Of a stretch of 8,863 bases of DNA, positions 1 through 6,144 are shown piece after piece. Numbering within the stretch: the stretch's first letter is position 1; each line of letters starts with the position of its first letter. A model generated the notes under the pieces. The model was not told the origin of the DNA, did not search any database, and saw nothing but the letters and a program-made list of their open reading frames with translations. Origin of the DNA: an uncultured Blautia sp. (GTDB lineage Bacteria > Bacillota > Clostridia > Lachnospirales > Lachnospiraceae); the NCBI GenBank assembly GCA_934394595.1, contig CAKRRX010000104.1, forward strand, positions 1-8,863. Direction: 5' to 3'. The translations under genes and the position numbers were made by a program.

Positions 1-61
1 CATCAAGCCATTTCCTCGCTTTCTGACATGTTGAACATTTGGGATAACATAAAAATAACAT
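1..61 (-). CDS. ArsC/Spx-family reductase, 5' end only
   Basis: This is the beginning of a minus-strand gene that runs off the left edge; only 20 codons are visible. The protein begins MLFLCYPKCSTCQKARKWLD, which is the N-terminal signature of the ArsC/Spx/YffB thioredoxin-fold family, with a CxxC pair at residues 9 and 12. Members include glutaredoxin-dependent arsenate reductases and Spx-type regulators that bind RNA polymerase; the fragment does not say which type this is. The start is well supported: a perfect AGGAGG lies at 68-73 on the minus strand, 6 nt before the ATG. An upstream TACAAT on the minus strand (about 101-106) could be a -10 box but has no good -35. The family call is confident, the specific function is not. 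Confidence 0.82.
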   Translation of the reverse strand, partial: MLFLCYPKCSTCQKARKWLD

Positions 62-127
62 TTTGAACCTCCTGTTTGACTTACAATTTTTCATTCATCT
101 TATTGTACTGAATATTCCCTGTTTTAC

Positions 128-268
128 TTAACTCTCTGGCATGTTCAGTGCATCGGTTAGCTTGTCTCGTGTGTAAAGTGGAATAAAACCTTGTTCTTGT
201 ATATCGGCGAAATTCATCGCTCTTAATTTATTTAAGATCGTTTCGCAGCTGAAGGCATTTTCTAGGTC
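128..268 (-). pseudogene. IS1634-like transposase, C-terminal fragment
   Basis: Codons 43-83 of an 88-codon minus-strand frame read LENAFSCETILNKLRAMNF followed by a GFIPLYTRDKLTDAL segment. From memory this resembles the C-terminus of IS1634-family DDE transposases, where a YxPxYTRTxxTDALHExFGF motif is near the end. Here the match breaks off after TDAL and the frame stops after NMPES, so the last residues expected of the family are missing. On its upstream side it joins directly, in frame, to an ATPase fragment. The open frame is therefore a chimera of two remnants and not a gene. The family assignment is from recalled similarity and needs a database search. Confidence 0.5.
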
Positions 269-442
269 TCTTTTTTCAGCCATCTGAAGAAATAATTCTA
301 TTATCTTTGTCGTCATGGCAGGGTGAAGACAGCGATCTATTTCATCAATAACAAATGTACTGTTATCAGAAATTTTTAAAAGGATTTCTATCAAATTTTT
401 TCCTTGTTCGAGCGAATGTAATCCAAGTATTTGAGTAATGTT
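269..442 (-). pseudogene. AAA/ABC-type ATPase, Walker B fragment
   Basis: The minus-strand frame contains NSTFVIDEIDRCLHPAMTTK. The hydrophobic run followed by Asp-Glu is a Walker B box, and the DExDRxLHP continuation is typical of AAA_15/AAA_21-type ATPases of the OLD/RloC-like group often found in defence or mobile loci. No Walker A, ABC signature or ATP-switch His region is present: the frame opens just after a TGA at 443-445 and passes into transposase-like sequence at about 268. In the family the Walker B strand is normally followed by a QLIVTTH-like strand, which is absent. A second frame over about 395-480 carries a plausible peptide (EGYSKDFTFDDAETLLKYLD) that might belong to the same ancestral gene through a frameshift. 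This is a remnant. Confidence 0.6.
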
Positions 443-548
443 TCAGCGTCATCAAAGGTGAAATCCTTGGAATATCCCTCTGTTACTAATAGTATACACG
501 ATAATAAAAGAAAACGCGACTAAAAATAGTTGCAAATAGAGTAAGCGC

Positions 549-748
549 TTAATTTTTATAGTTGAAAACAGTACGGCGGTCTGTAAAGAACTTGTAGGGG
601 ATACCGTAAGTTGTGAGAATCTGATGGAAAACGTGTTAATAGCCATTTAGAGTTTCCTGGGTATCAAACCGACCGCCGGTAATTCTTCCTGTAGCATCTC
701 TATAGCCAGATGCAGATGCCATATCTGACTATAACTGCCTGGATGAAG
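549..748 (-). pseudogene. Degenerate ISNCY-type transposase
   Basis: Read on the minus strand, 549-698 gives DATGRITGGRFDTQETLNGY, a TAA, then HVFHQILTTYGIPYKFFTDR and RTVFNYKN. This is the DDE/integrase core of ISNCY (IS1202-like) transposases, which usually read LHxAIDDATGxIxGxxFDxQETLxGYYxVxxQILxxYGIPxxFxTDxRTVFxY. The TAA at 636-638 falls exactly where the second Tyr of GYY is expected, so it is a TAT-to-TAA nonsense change. Just upstream, LHLAI is found in another frame (701-718), showing a shift of about 2 nt at 699-700. A further stop at 549-551 ends the similarity, and the N- and C-terminal parts are missing. The element is dead in at least three ways. No terminal repeats were recognised. 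Confidence 0.65.
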
Positions 749-750
749 AC

Positions 751-779
751 TTGTATTTTCGATGGTGTTTTGCTATGAT
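751..779 (+). promoter_or_regulatory. Candidate sigma-A promoter for the M42 peptidase
   Basis: TTGTAT (751-756), a 17-nt spacer, then TATGAT (774-779) preceded by TGC, an extended -10. The -10 box is one base from consensus and the -35 is weak, which the extended -10 could compensate. It would give a leader of roughly 125 nt before the ATG at 912. No other convincing promoter is seen between the debris and the gene. Confidence 0.45.
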
Positions 780-911
780 TTATATAATTACAAATGAACA
801 ATGATAAATATATTAGCTGAAGAATTCGATTGGTTATGTTTCACAGCAAACTATATTGTTGATTTCATGGAAGAGTTCAAGAAAGTAAAACTATCATAAA
901 GAGGTGTTAGA

Positions 912-1988
912 ATGGATAAAAAAACGACGTTGGAAATGATTGCAGCAATTTCAAATGCAAACGGTACATCCGGTTTCGAAGATGAAGTGGTAGCAGCGAT
1001 TCGTCCTTATGCAGAAGGACTTGGAGAAATTACAGAAGATTGCATGCGTAACCTGTATATCCGCCGTAAAGAAAATAATGGCAAGCGTCCGGTTGTTCAG
1101 CTTGACGCACATAGTGACGAGGTTGGTTTTATGGTGCAGGCAATCTGCCCCAACGGAACACTTCGCATTATTCCGATCGGAGGTTGGGTTAACCATAATA
1201 TTCCAGCACATAAAGTCTGGGTTCGCAACCGATTCGGAGAATATATTCCGGGGCTTACTGCCAGCAAGCCTCCGCATTTCATGACAGAACAGGAGCGTAA
1301 GGCTCCTTTGGATATGAAAGATATCACGGTAGATGTTGGCGCTGTTTCGAAAGAAGAGGCAATTGAAAAGTTCGGTATTCGTATCGGTGAACCGATAGTG
1401 CCGGATGTGACATTTACATATTCGGAAACCACAGATCTGATGGTGGGCAAGAGCTTTGACTGCCGTTTGGGATGCGCGGCGATTCTTAAGACTATGCATA
1501 ACCTGGCTGGTCAGGAGCTGAGTGTCGATATTGTTGGTGCTTGTGCAGCACAGGAAGAAGTTGGTGTACGTGGTGCCACCGTGACGGCACAGGTAATTAA
1601 GCCGGATATCGCAATTGTTTTTGAGGGATGTCCGGCAGATGATACCTGCGTTGAACAGTATATGGTTCAGACAGCTATCAAGCGTGGGCCGATGCTGCGT
1701 CACATTGATGCCCGTATGATCACCAATCCGCGTTATCAAAGATATGCGTTGGATTTGGCAGAAAAACTTGGTATCCCGGTTCAGGATGCAGTTCGCAGTG
1801 CCGGTTCAACCAATGGTGCAGCTATACATCTGACTGAAAAAGCGGTTCCGGTTATCGTAATCGGAGTTCCCGTTCGCTATGCACATACACATTACGGAAT
1901 TTCAGCTTATGCCGACTTTGATAACGCTGTTAAGCTGGCATGTGAAATTCTCAAAAGACTTGACAAAGAGCAGATTATGAGTTTCTGA
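912..1988 (+). CDS. M42 family metallopeptidase (FrvX-like aminopeptidase)
   Basis: This encodes a cytoplasmic zinc or cobalt aminopeptidase of 358 residues, the usual length for family M42 (glutamyl aminopeptidase/PepA-type, FrvX/YsdC), which forms large tetrahedral complexes that trim peptides. The two-metal site is visible. H67 in DAHSDEVG, D183 in SFDCRLGC, the catalytic and metal-binding pair E215-E216 in AQEEVG, E238 in FEGCPADD and H325 in VRYAHTHYG line up with the family motifs. The region around residues 75-175 corresponds to the inserted dimerisation domain. The start is set by GAGGTG about 6 nt before the ATG. It appears to be transcribed alone: the next gene is about 190 nt away, beyond a GC-rich tandem repeat that begins at its stop codon. 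No defect is seen. The family is certain, the peptide preference is not. Confidence 0.95.
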   Translation: MDKKTTLEMIAAISNANGTSGFEDEVVAAIRPYAEGLGEITEDCMRNLYIRRKENNGKRPVVQLDAHSDEVGFMVQAICPNGTLRIIPIGGWVNHNIPAHKVWVRNRFGEYIPGLTASKPPHFMTEQERKAPLDMKDITVDVGAVSKEEAIEKFGIRIGEPIVPDVTFTYSETTDLMVGKSFDCRLGCAAILKTMHNLAGQELSVDIVGACAAQEEVGVRGATVTAQVIKPDIAIVFEGCPADDTCVEQYMVQTAIKRGPMLRHIDARMITNPRYQRYALDLAEKLGIPVQDAVRSAGSTNGAAIHLTEKAVPVIVIGVPVRYAHTHYGISAYADFDNAVKLACEILKRLDKEQIMSF

Positions 1989-2055
1989 AAAAGGGGGGCC
2001 TGACCCCGGGAAGAAAGTGAAAAAGGGGGCCTGACCCCGGGAAGAAAGAATAAAA
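1987..2055 (+). repeat. Tandem REP-like GGGCCTGACCCCGGG repeat, two copies
   Basis: Two copies of a 31-32 nt unit follow each other: GAAAAAG(5-6)CCTGACCCCGGGAAGAAAG at 1987-2018 and from 2019. They differ by one G and in the final bases. The core GGGG-CCTGA-CCCC can fold into a short hairpin. On the minus strand the hairpin is followed by a T run and so resembles a terminator. The first copy overlaps the stop codon of the M42 gene. A third copy is at 3172-3199 and shares a 28-nt identical stretch with the second. A Y1-type transposase of the RAYT class lies about 1.6 kb downstream, so these may be its REP-like targets; that link is inference. Confidence 0.75.
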
Positions 2056-2182
2056 GTTTGATGAAAATTTTATAAATTTTACTTGTAACAATCAGCAGAC
2101 TGACTGCGTATGGCGAGTATGTACCTTATCACTTTTGGGATACAGAGTAAGAGTTTCAACCCATTGTAAAGGAGCTTTGTCT

Positions 2183-2575
2183 ATGAGAAAAATGAACTTA
2201 TCAAAAATACATCATATTGCAATCATCGTATCCGACTACGAAGCAGCCCGGGAGTTCTATGTGAATAAGCTGGGGTTTTCTGTTATCAGAGAAAACTACC
2301 GTCCGGAGCGTAAGGACTGGAAGCTGGATCTTCGCATTAATGAATACACGGAGCTGGAGATTTTTGCTGAGGAAAACCCTCCGAAGCGTGTGAATCGCCC
2401 GGAGGCATGTGGTTTGCGTCACCTTGCTTTTGGTGTAGAGAGCGTGGAGCAGACGGTGAAAGAGCTGACAGAGGCTGGGATTGAATGTGAGCCGATTCGG
2501 GTTGACGATTATACCGGCAAGAAGATGACTTTTTTCCGTGATCCAGACGGACTGCCATTGGAGCTGCATGAGTAA
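2183..2575 (+). CDS. VOC family protein, SMU1112c/YaeR-like
   Basis: This is a 130-residue single-domain vicinal-oxygen-chelate (glyoxalase I fold) protein, typically a homodimer with one metal site per active site. It closely follows the SMU1112c/YaeR pattern: SKIHHIAII near the start, NPPKRVNRPEACGLRHLAF in the middle, and GKKMTFFRDPDGLPLELHE at the end. Probable metal ligands are H11, E59, H80 and E127. The substrate of this subgroup is not established. The ATG at 2183 is chosen because AAAGGAG lies at 2168-2174, 8 nt upstream; an in-frame start at 2135 lacks a ribosome site and would add a non-family extension. The stop is 2 nt before the next ATG, so the two genes are very likely cotranscribed and translationally coupled. 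Confidence 0.92.
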   Translation: MRKMNLSKIHHIAIIVSDYEAAREFYVNKLGFSVIRENYRPERKDWKLDLRINEYTELEIFAEENPPKRVNRPEACGLRHLAFGVESVEQTVKELTEAGIECEPIRVDDYTGKKMTFFRDPDGLPLELHE

Positions 2576-2577
2576 TT

Positions 2578-3198
2578 ATGGAAGAGAAAAGAAAATATAA
2601 AGACAGAAAGCCCGGCGGCGATCGGGAGAAATTGAAGCCAGAGCATGATACTGGGAAGAATCTGAAAGAGCAGATGGATGTTGCGGCAGCAGCTCTCAAA
2701 CCCTCCAAAGCCTCCGTTACCTCTTATCTGCCATATCAGAAAGGCGTGTACTTTTCAGATGAAGCATCCCCGGAGAAAATCAGCGCAGGAGCAGAGCAGC
2801 AGAGAAGATACAATGCGATGAAACTGTGGAAGGCTGATCCTACAGAAAAAAATTTCTGGGAGGTGGTTCTGGCCTATGCTGGAGTGAAATTCAAAACCTA
2901 CTCCGGTTTACCGTTTTCCTATACTGTGCGCAAAGGCAGAAACGGCGAATACACAAAAGAGCTGTGGATTGACAGGCGGGAAAAGAGTAAAAGCCTGGCG
3001 TGGAGTTCGGTACTGCTGGCACTGAGAAATATTAATGGAGAAGTGGTAGACCGCCCAAAGGCTCTGGGCGACATCCGTGGCGTGACATACATATATGGAA
3101 TGTTCTATCGGTTCGGGCTCATCGACGTACCCGATGAGGTGAAGCAGAAGATGAAAGAGGGGCCTGAAAGAGGGCCTGACCCCGGGAAGAAAGAATAA
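2578..3198 (+). CDS. Uncharacterised protein whose C-terminus is repeat-encoded
   Basis: I do not recognise a named family for this 206-residue protein. Residues 1-40 are highly charged and probably disordered. Residues about 80-185 look like a compact domain, with the conspicuous stretches SGLPFSYTVRKGRNGEYTKE, LWIDRREKSKSLAWSSV and RPKALGDIRGVTYIYGMFYR; similar sequences are, from memory, common as hypothetical proteins in Lachnospiraceae. No catalytic motif, signal peptide or membrane segment is visible. It starts 2 nt after the VOC stop with only a distant GGAG, so translation probably depends on coupling. The last dozen residues (GPERGPDPGKKE) and the stop codon are supplied by one and a half copies of the GC-rich repeat seen after the M42 gene, suggesting the original C-terminus was replaced when the repeat arrived. 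Confidence 0.8.
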   Translation: MEEKRKYKDRKPGGDREKLKPEHDTGKNLKEQMDVAAAALKPSKASVTSYLPYQKGVYFSDEASPEKISAGAEQQRRYNAMKLWKADPTEKNFWEVVLAYAGVKFKTYSGLPFSYTVRKGRNGEYTKELWIDRREKSKSLAWSSVLLALRNINGEVVDRPKALGDIRGVTYIYGMFYRFGLIDVPDEVKQKMKEGPERGPDPGKKE

Positions 3199-3203
3199 AG
3201 TTT
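3153..3203 (+). repeat. Third REP-like repeat copy, inside a gene end
   Basis: A partial unit (GAAAGAGGGGCCTGA, 3153-3167) is followed by a fuller one beginning AAGAGGGCCTGACCCCGGG at 3168. The stretch 3172-3199 is identical over 28 nt to 2027-2054, and weaker similarity (AGTTT, GAAAATTT, TATAAA) continues for about 25 nt beyond. It overlaps the last codons and stop of the preceding gene. Confidence 0.72.
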
Positions 3204-3244
3204 CTGAAATTTCTATAAAATTGGAAGAATGAAAGAAATAATGG

Positions 3245-3273
3245 TTGCAAAAACCTATCATGAGTGATATGAT
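3245..3273 (+). promoter_or_regulatory. Sigma-A promoter of the XRE regulator gene
   Basis: TTGCAA (3245-3250), a 17-nt spacer and TATGAT (3268-3273) preceded by TGA form a near-consensus extended -10 promoter. Transcription would begin near 3280, giving a leader of about 30 nt before the ATG at 3312. Confidence 0.7.
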
Positions 3274-3299
3274 AACGAAAAGCAACAAAAGATGATAGG
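3254..3299. promoter_or_regulatory. Operator-like half-sites over the XRE promoter
   Basis: CCTATCAT at 3254-3261 lies in the spacer. ATGATA at 3269-3274 overlaps the -10 box and forms a perfect 6-bp inverted repeat with it (7-nt gap). ATGATAGG at 3292-3299, just before the ribosome site, is the exact reverse complement of the first site. Such spacing across a promoter suggests autoregulation by the encoded helix-turn-helix protein. The binding itself is inference. Confidence 0.45.
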
Positions 3300-3311
3300 G
3301 GAGAAATTTGT

Positions 3312-3623
3312 ATGCAGGGGAATATAGAAGAGTATATCGCAGAGAAGGAAGCGCGTGAGAGAAGGCTGCTTATATATGCGGAGAAAGTGCAGGAACGGAT
3401 GCTGCATCGTTCCTCTGAAGTCATTAAGAAGCTGGTGGAGGAAAGACATCGCCAGAACATGACCCAGCAGGAGATATCAGACATTATGGGAGTGCTGCCG
3501 TCGAATCTTGCGCGTTTCGAGAGCGGGAGCAGGATTCCTACACTTGTAGTATTGGAAAAATATGCAAATGCCCTGGGAAAGCATATAGATATAGAAATTT
3601 GTGATTTCAAAGGGCAAGAGTGA
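3312..3623 (+). CDS. XRE-family helix-turn-helix regulator
   Basis: This is a small DNA-binding protein of 103 residues. Residues 1-40 are a charged, helical N-terminal extension rich in Glu, Lys and Arg. Residues about 41-93 form a Cro/C1-type five-helix domain (LVEERHRQNMTQQEISDIMG, then NLARFESGSRIPTLVVLEKY), with the recognition helix around 62-70. The ATG is preceded by AGGGGAG at 3297-3303 with 8 nt spacing. The gene has its own strong promoter and is closed by a strong terminator, so it is a single-gene unit. The layout resembles HigA-type antitoxins, but no toxin gene is next to it: the downstream gene is a transposase. The TATCAT/ATGATA half-sites at its own promoter recur before the RAYT gene, so it may control both. 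Confidence 0.88.
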   Translation: MQGNIEEYIAEKEARERRLLIYAEKVQERMLHRSSEVIKKLVEERHRQNMTQQEISDIMGVLPSNLARFESGSRIPTLVVLEKYANALGKHIDIEICDFKGQE

Positions 3624-3629
3624 CATTGG

Positions 3630-3662
3630 AAAATGAGGGAATTAGAGGTGTCCCTCATTTTT
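3630..3662 (+). terminator. Intrinsic terminator after the XRE gene
   Basis: AAAATGAGGGA (3630-3640), a 10-nt loop and its exact reverse complement TCCCTCATTTT (3651-3661) give a perfect 11-bp stem ending in a T tract, 7 nt after the stop codon. The flanking A and T runs could let it work in both directions. Confidence 0.9.
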
Positions 3663-3691
3663 AATAACAAATCATAGATGATAATATGATA
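3661..3691 (+). promoter_or_regulatory. Possible RAYT promoter with repeated ATGATA sites
   Basis: TATGAT at 3685-3690 is a good -10 box but the matching -35 region (TTAATA at 3661, 18-nt spacer) is weak. ATCAT at 3671-3675 and ATGATA at 3678-3683 and 3686-3691 repeat the half-site seen at the XRE promoter. If this is the -10 box, the in-frame ATG at 3686 lies upstream of the transcript and cannot be the start. Confidence 0.35.
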
Positions 3692-3724
3692 AATAACATT
3701 GTGCTAAAAGAAGTGGAAATGATT

Positions 3725-4327
3725 ATGGCAAGAAAGCTGAGAACATGGTTTCCTGGTGCGTTTTATCATCTGATGCACCGTGGAGTGAGAAGAGTCGCAA
3801 TATTTGAAGATGAGATGGATTACCAGATGATGCTGGAACTGTTAAAGGTATCTCTGAAAAGATATAATTGTAGTCTTCATGCATACTGCCTGATGACGAA
3901 CCACATTCATTTATTGCTGGAAACCAATGACATAGAAATTGGAAAGATGATGAGATATTTTTCTGGCTGCTATGCAGGCTATGTGAATCAAAAGTATCAT
4001 TACCATGGACATGTGTTTGAGGGACGATATAAATCCTGTCTGGTAAAAGATGATTCTTATTTTTTACAGACCAGCCGGTATATACATCTGAATCCGGTAA
4101 AAGCAGGCATTGTCAAATATCCGGAAGAATATCGCTGGAGCAGCTATCGGACAATGGTTGGCATTTCCGATGATGAGATCACAATGGTGTCGAAGACACT
4201 GGCTTATTTTAAAAATAACAGTGTAATGCGCTATCAGGAATTTGTTGCAGATGCAGGACACAAATATGTTATGCAGGAGCAGAAGACCGGAAGAATGATA
4301 GGCGACGATGAGGGATGTTATATGTAA
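3725..4327 (+). CDS. RAYT: REP-associated Y1 tyrosine transposase
   Basis: This 200-residue protein belongs to the IS200/IS605-like Y1_Tnp superfamily, in its RAYT branch: single-strand nucleases that act on REP-type hairpins and are usually single-copy and not flanked by IS ends. The nuclease motifs are all present. They are the HUH pair H60-I-H62 in CLMTNHIHLLLE, FEGRYKS at 98-104, and the catalytic tyrosine Y119 in TSRYIHLNPVKAGIV, followed by EEYRWSSYR. The start at 3725 gives the family-typical MARKLRTWFPGAFYHLMHRG and has AAGTGG 8 nt upstream. A start at 3686 is open but overlaps the likely -10 box. The frame is intact, so the enzyme may be active. The GC-rich repeats 0.5-1.7 kb upstream are candidate substrates. 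No left or right IS ends were found. Confidence 0.9.
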   Translation: MARKLRTWFPGAFYHLMHRGVRRVAIFEDEMDYQMMLELLKVSLKRYNCSLHAYCLMTNHIHLLLETNDIEIGKMMRYFSGCYAGYVNQKYHYHGHVFEGRYKSCLVKDDSYFLQTSRYIHLNPVKAGIVKYPEEYRWSSYRTMVGISDDEITMVSKTLAYFKNNSVMRYQEFVADAGHKYVMQEQKTGRMIGDDEGCYM

Positions 4328-4357
4328 CGGAACTATAACGCAGGACAATAGAGACAT

Positions 4358-4381
4358 AAAAATGGGAGCTAAAAAGCTCCC
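4358..4381 (-). terminator. Minus-facing terminator-like hairpin
   Basis: GGGAGCT and AGCTCCC (4364-4370 and 4375-4381) form a perfect 7-bp stem with an AAAA loop. On the minus strand it is followed by A then five Ts, as in an intrinsic terminator. On the plus strand there is no T tract after it. It lies 36 nt after the RAYT stop, where it might still act as a 3' end stabiliser. Confidence 0.5.
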
Positions 4382-4707
4382 GTAGAAGTAAGCATTTTCG
4401 GAATATTGGGTTCATGCAATTCCGCTACAAAAGCCGAATCTATTTTATAGATTCAAGAAAGCTGTAGATGCTGGGCATGTGATTCAAAATTATTTAATTA
4501 AGATGTCTTGTTACCTAAATATTTTCATGTTATCATCAATGTACAAAAGACATTTGAGGAAACGGAAAACATAAAATAAAAAGATGATTTTTATTGGATC
4601 ACAGGCAATAGGAAAAAGAACTACGTCATGACAGTGGAACAGAGGTTGATTAAATGCTTCTTTCCCCAGCGAAATCTTTATGTGAAAAGAAATCAAGGTA
4701 AGATATT
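4382..4707. other. Intergenic region, no recognised gene
   Basis: About 325 nt between the hairpin and the VanZ gene. Two short plus-strand open stretches were read: one of about 60 codons from 4392 (AFSEYWVHAIPLQKPNLFYR onward, no ribosome site) and one of 43 codons over 4580-4711 (KDDFYWITGNRKKNYVMTVE onward). Neither is recognised. They may be remnants. The TGA of the second overlaps the TTG start of the next gene, which could allow translational coupling. No clear promoter was found. Confidence 0.5.
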
Positions 4708-6144
4708 TTGAAGAACGGAACAAAACGAAACTGTATATTTATTTTTCTTGCTGTTTTTACCCTCATTTCAATTATAGCTGTTTGGCCTGACAGTGGTAAG
4801 GATCACGATGTGGGCTTTACTTCAGCGGAGTTGAAATATGAGGAAAAAACAGAAAAAGATTCAACAGCAGATAGCAGTATAACAACATATACCTTTGTAA
4901 ATGAAGCAGAAGAAACGACTTATGCGATTGACAGAGGATATGCTGTTATGGAGCAGGTTAAGAATGCCGAGGGGCAGGTAATAGAAGAAAGATATTTTGA
5001 TGCTGATGGGAATCCGGTAAAGCTATATGACAGTTATTATGGTGTAAGGTACGAATATCATGATCATGAAGTAATCCTTCGGTATCTGGATCCAGAAGGC
5101 AATGTAATGTCGCTGGCTGCATATTCCATCATAGTCAGAACTGTAGACGATAACGGAAAAGCTGTAGACGATTATTATTATGATTTGGACATGCATCCCA
5201 TTCAGTATACCGGATACTTTGGAATGCACAGGGATTATGATAATAATGGCTGGAATAATAGGATCACGTATTTTGACAGGGATGGTCAGCCGGTGCTTTG
5301 TTCATCCGGGTATGCAATAAAAGAGTACAAGCGTGATGCAGATGGAAATATAACAGGAGAGTTCTACTTTGATACCCAGGGCAATCCTGCAAAATCCTCA
5401 CTTGGCGAATATGGGCAGATATATGAACGGGATGAAAATGGCAGAATAAATCAGATCATGTATGTTGATACAGAGGGGAATGCGATTGCGAACAGTGCCG
5501 GTTATGCCATACTGAAACGCACCTACTATCAAGATGGCACATGGAAAACAGATAGGTATTTTGATAAAGCTGGAAATCCTGTACCTCTCTCAAAAGGACA
5601 GTATGGAATCAAATACAGTGGAAGGATTACGCTGTTATTAAATAAGAGCGGACACACTCTGCTGTGTGTGGACAATATTTTGAACGGATTTCCATTTATG
5701 GTGGTGGTATTCGGATGCGTGATCTGTCTGCTTATGTTGGTACTGCCAAAGAAATGGAGCTTTCTTTTGACATGCGCCTATGTGGTGTTCATTCTCTATG
5801 AGACTCTGATGTTCCGGGAGACTGGGGATGCCAGGATTAATTTTGTGTTATTCTCTTATGCAGGAAAGTTTTTGAAGGAGCAGTCTATCCGGGTAGGCGT
5901 GATCAATAATATCTGGCTTTTTATTCCACTGGGAACAGGACTGTATAGGGGATTTCAAAAGAAGTGGGCGATGCTGATTCCTTTTATAATGTCTGTGGCT
6001 ATTGAAACAACTCAGTATATTACGGGGCTTGGCATTGCAGAGTTCGATGATGTGTTTGGCAATACGCTGGGTGGCTGGATCGGGATACTGGTGGCGTACA
6101 TGTGGGTGAGGAGAAATTGTAATGAGTATAGAGGAATTATATGA
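4708..6144 (+). CDS. Membrane protein: YFDxxGNPV repeats plus VanZ domain
   Basis: This 478-residue protein has three parts. Residues 9-26 are a hydrophobic anchor or uncleaved signal. Residues about 77-305 carry seven copies of a YFDxxGNPV motif (at 96, 126, 157, 188, 220, 252 and 284), each 30-32 residues apart and alternating with GYA or YG motifs, reminiscent of YD/Rhs-type repeats; they probably form an extracytoplasmic elongated structure. Residues 329-467 are a VanZ domain with about five membrane helices and the family signatures NIWLFIPLGTGL (401-412), ETTQ and FDDVFGNTLGGWIG (446-459). VanZ proteins are associated with teicoplanin tolerance and cell-envelope functions, but this fusion has no known role that I can name. 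The start is TTG, with AAGG 9 nt upstream; it is needed to include the anchor. Its 3' end overlaps the Asp/His-rich gene by 23 nt. Confidence 0.85.
   Translation: MKNGTKRNCIFIFLAVFTLISIIAVWPDSGKDHDVGFTSAELKYEEKTEKDSTADSSITTYTFVNEAEETTYAIDRGYAVMEQVKNAEGQVIEERYFDADGNPVKLYDSYYGVRYEYHDHEVILRYLDPEGNVMSLAAYSIIVRTVDDNGKAVDDYYYDLDMHPIQYTGYFGMHRDYDNNGWNNRITYFDRDGQPVLCSSGYAIKEYKRDADGNITGEFYFDTQGNPAKSSLGEYGQIYERDENGRINQIMYVDTEGNAIANSAGYAILKRTYYQDGTWKTDRYFDKAGNPVPLSKGQYGIKYSGRITLLLNKSGHTLLCVDNILNGFPFMVVVFGCVICLLMLVLPKKWSFLLTCAYVVFILYETLMFRETGDARINFVLFSYAGKFLKEQSIRVGVINNIWLFIPLGTGLYRGFQKKWAMLIPFIMSVAIETTQYITGLGIAEFDDVFGNTLGGWIGILVAYMWVRRNCNEYRGII

Noticed and set aside
452..646. A 64-codon minus-strand frame with a hydrophobic segment
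   Set aside because: It overlaps the ISNCY remnant in a different frame and shows no family features.
801..899. A 32-codon frame MINILAEEFDWLCFTANYIV onward, before the M42 gene
   Set aside because: It has no Shine-Dalgarno site and is not recognised. It would start only about 14 nt after the predicted transcript start. It may be a leader peptide or a remnant, but the support is too weak.
951..1739. A 262-codon minus-strand frame opposite the M42 gene
   Set aside because: The plus-strand frame carries all M42 metal ligands; the opposite frame is a composition artefact.
3312..4327. XRE gene plus the next gene as a toxin-antitoxin pair
   Set aside because: The next gene is a clear Y1 transposase and a perfect terminator separates the two.
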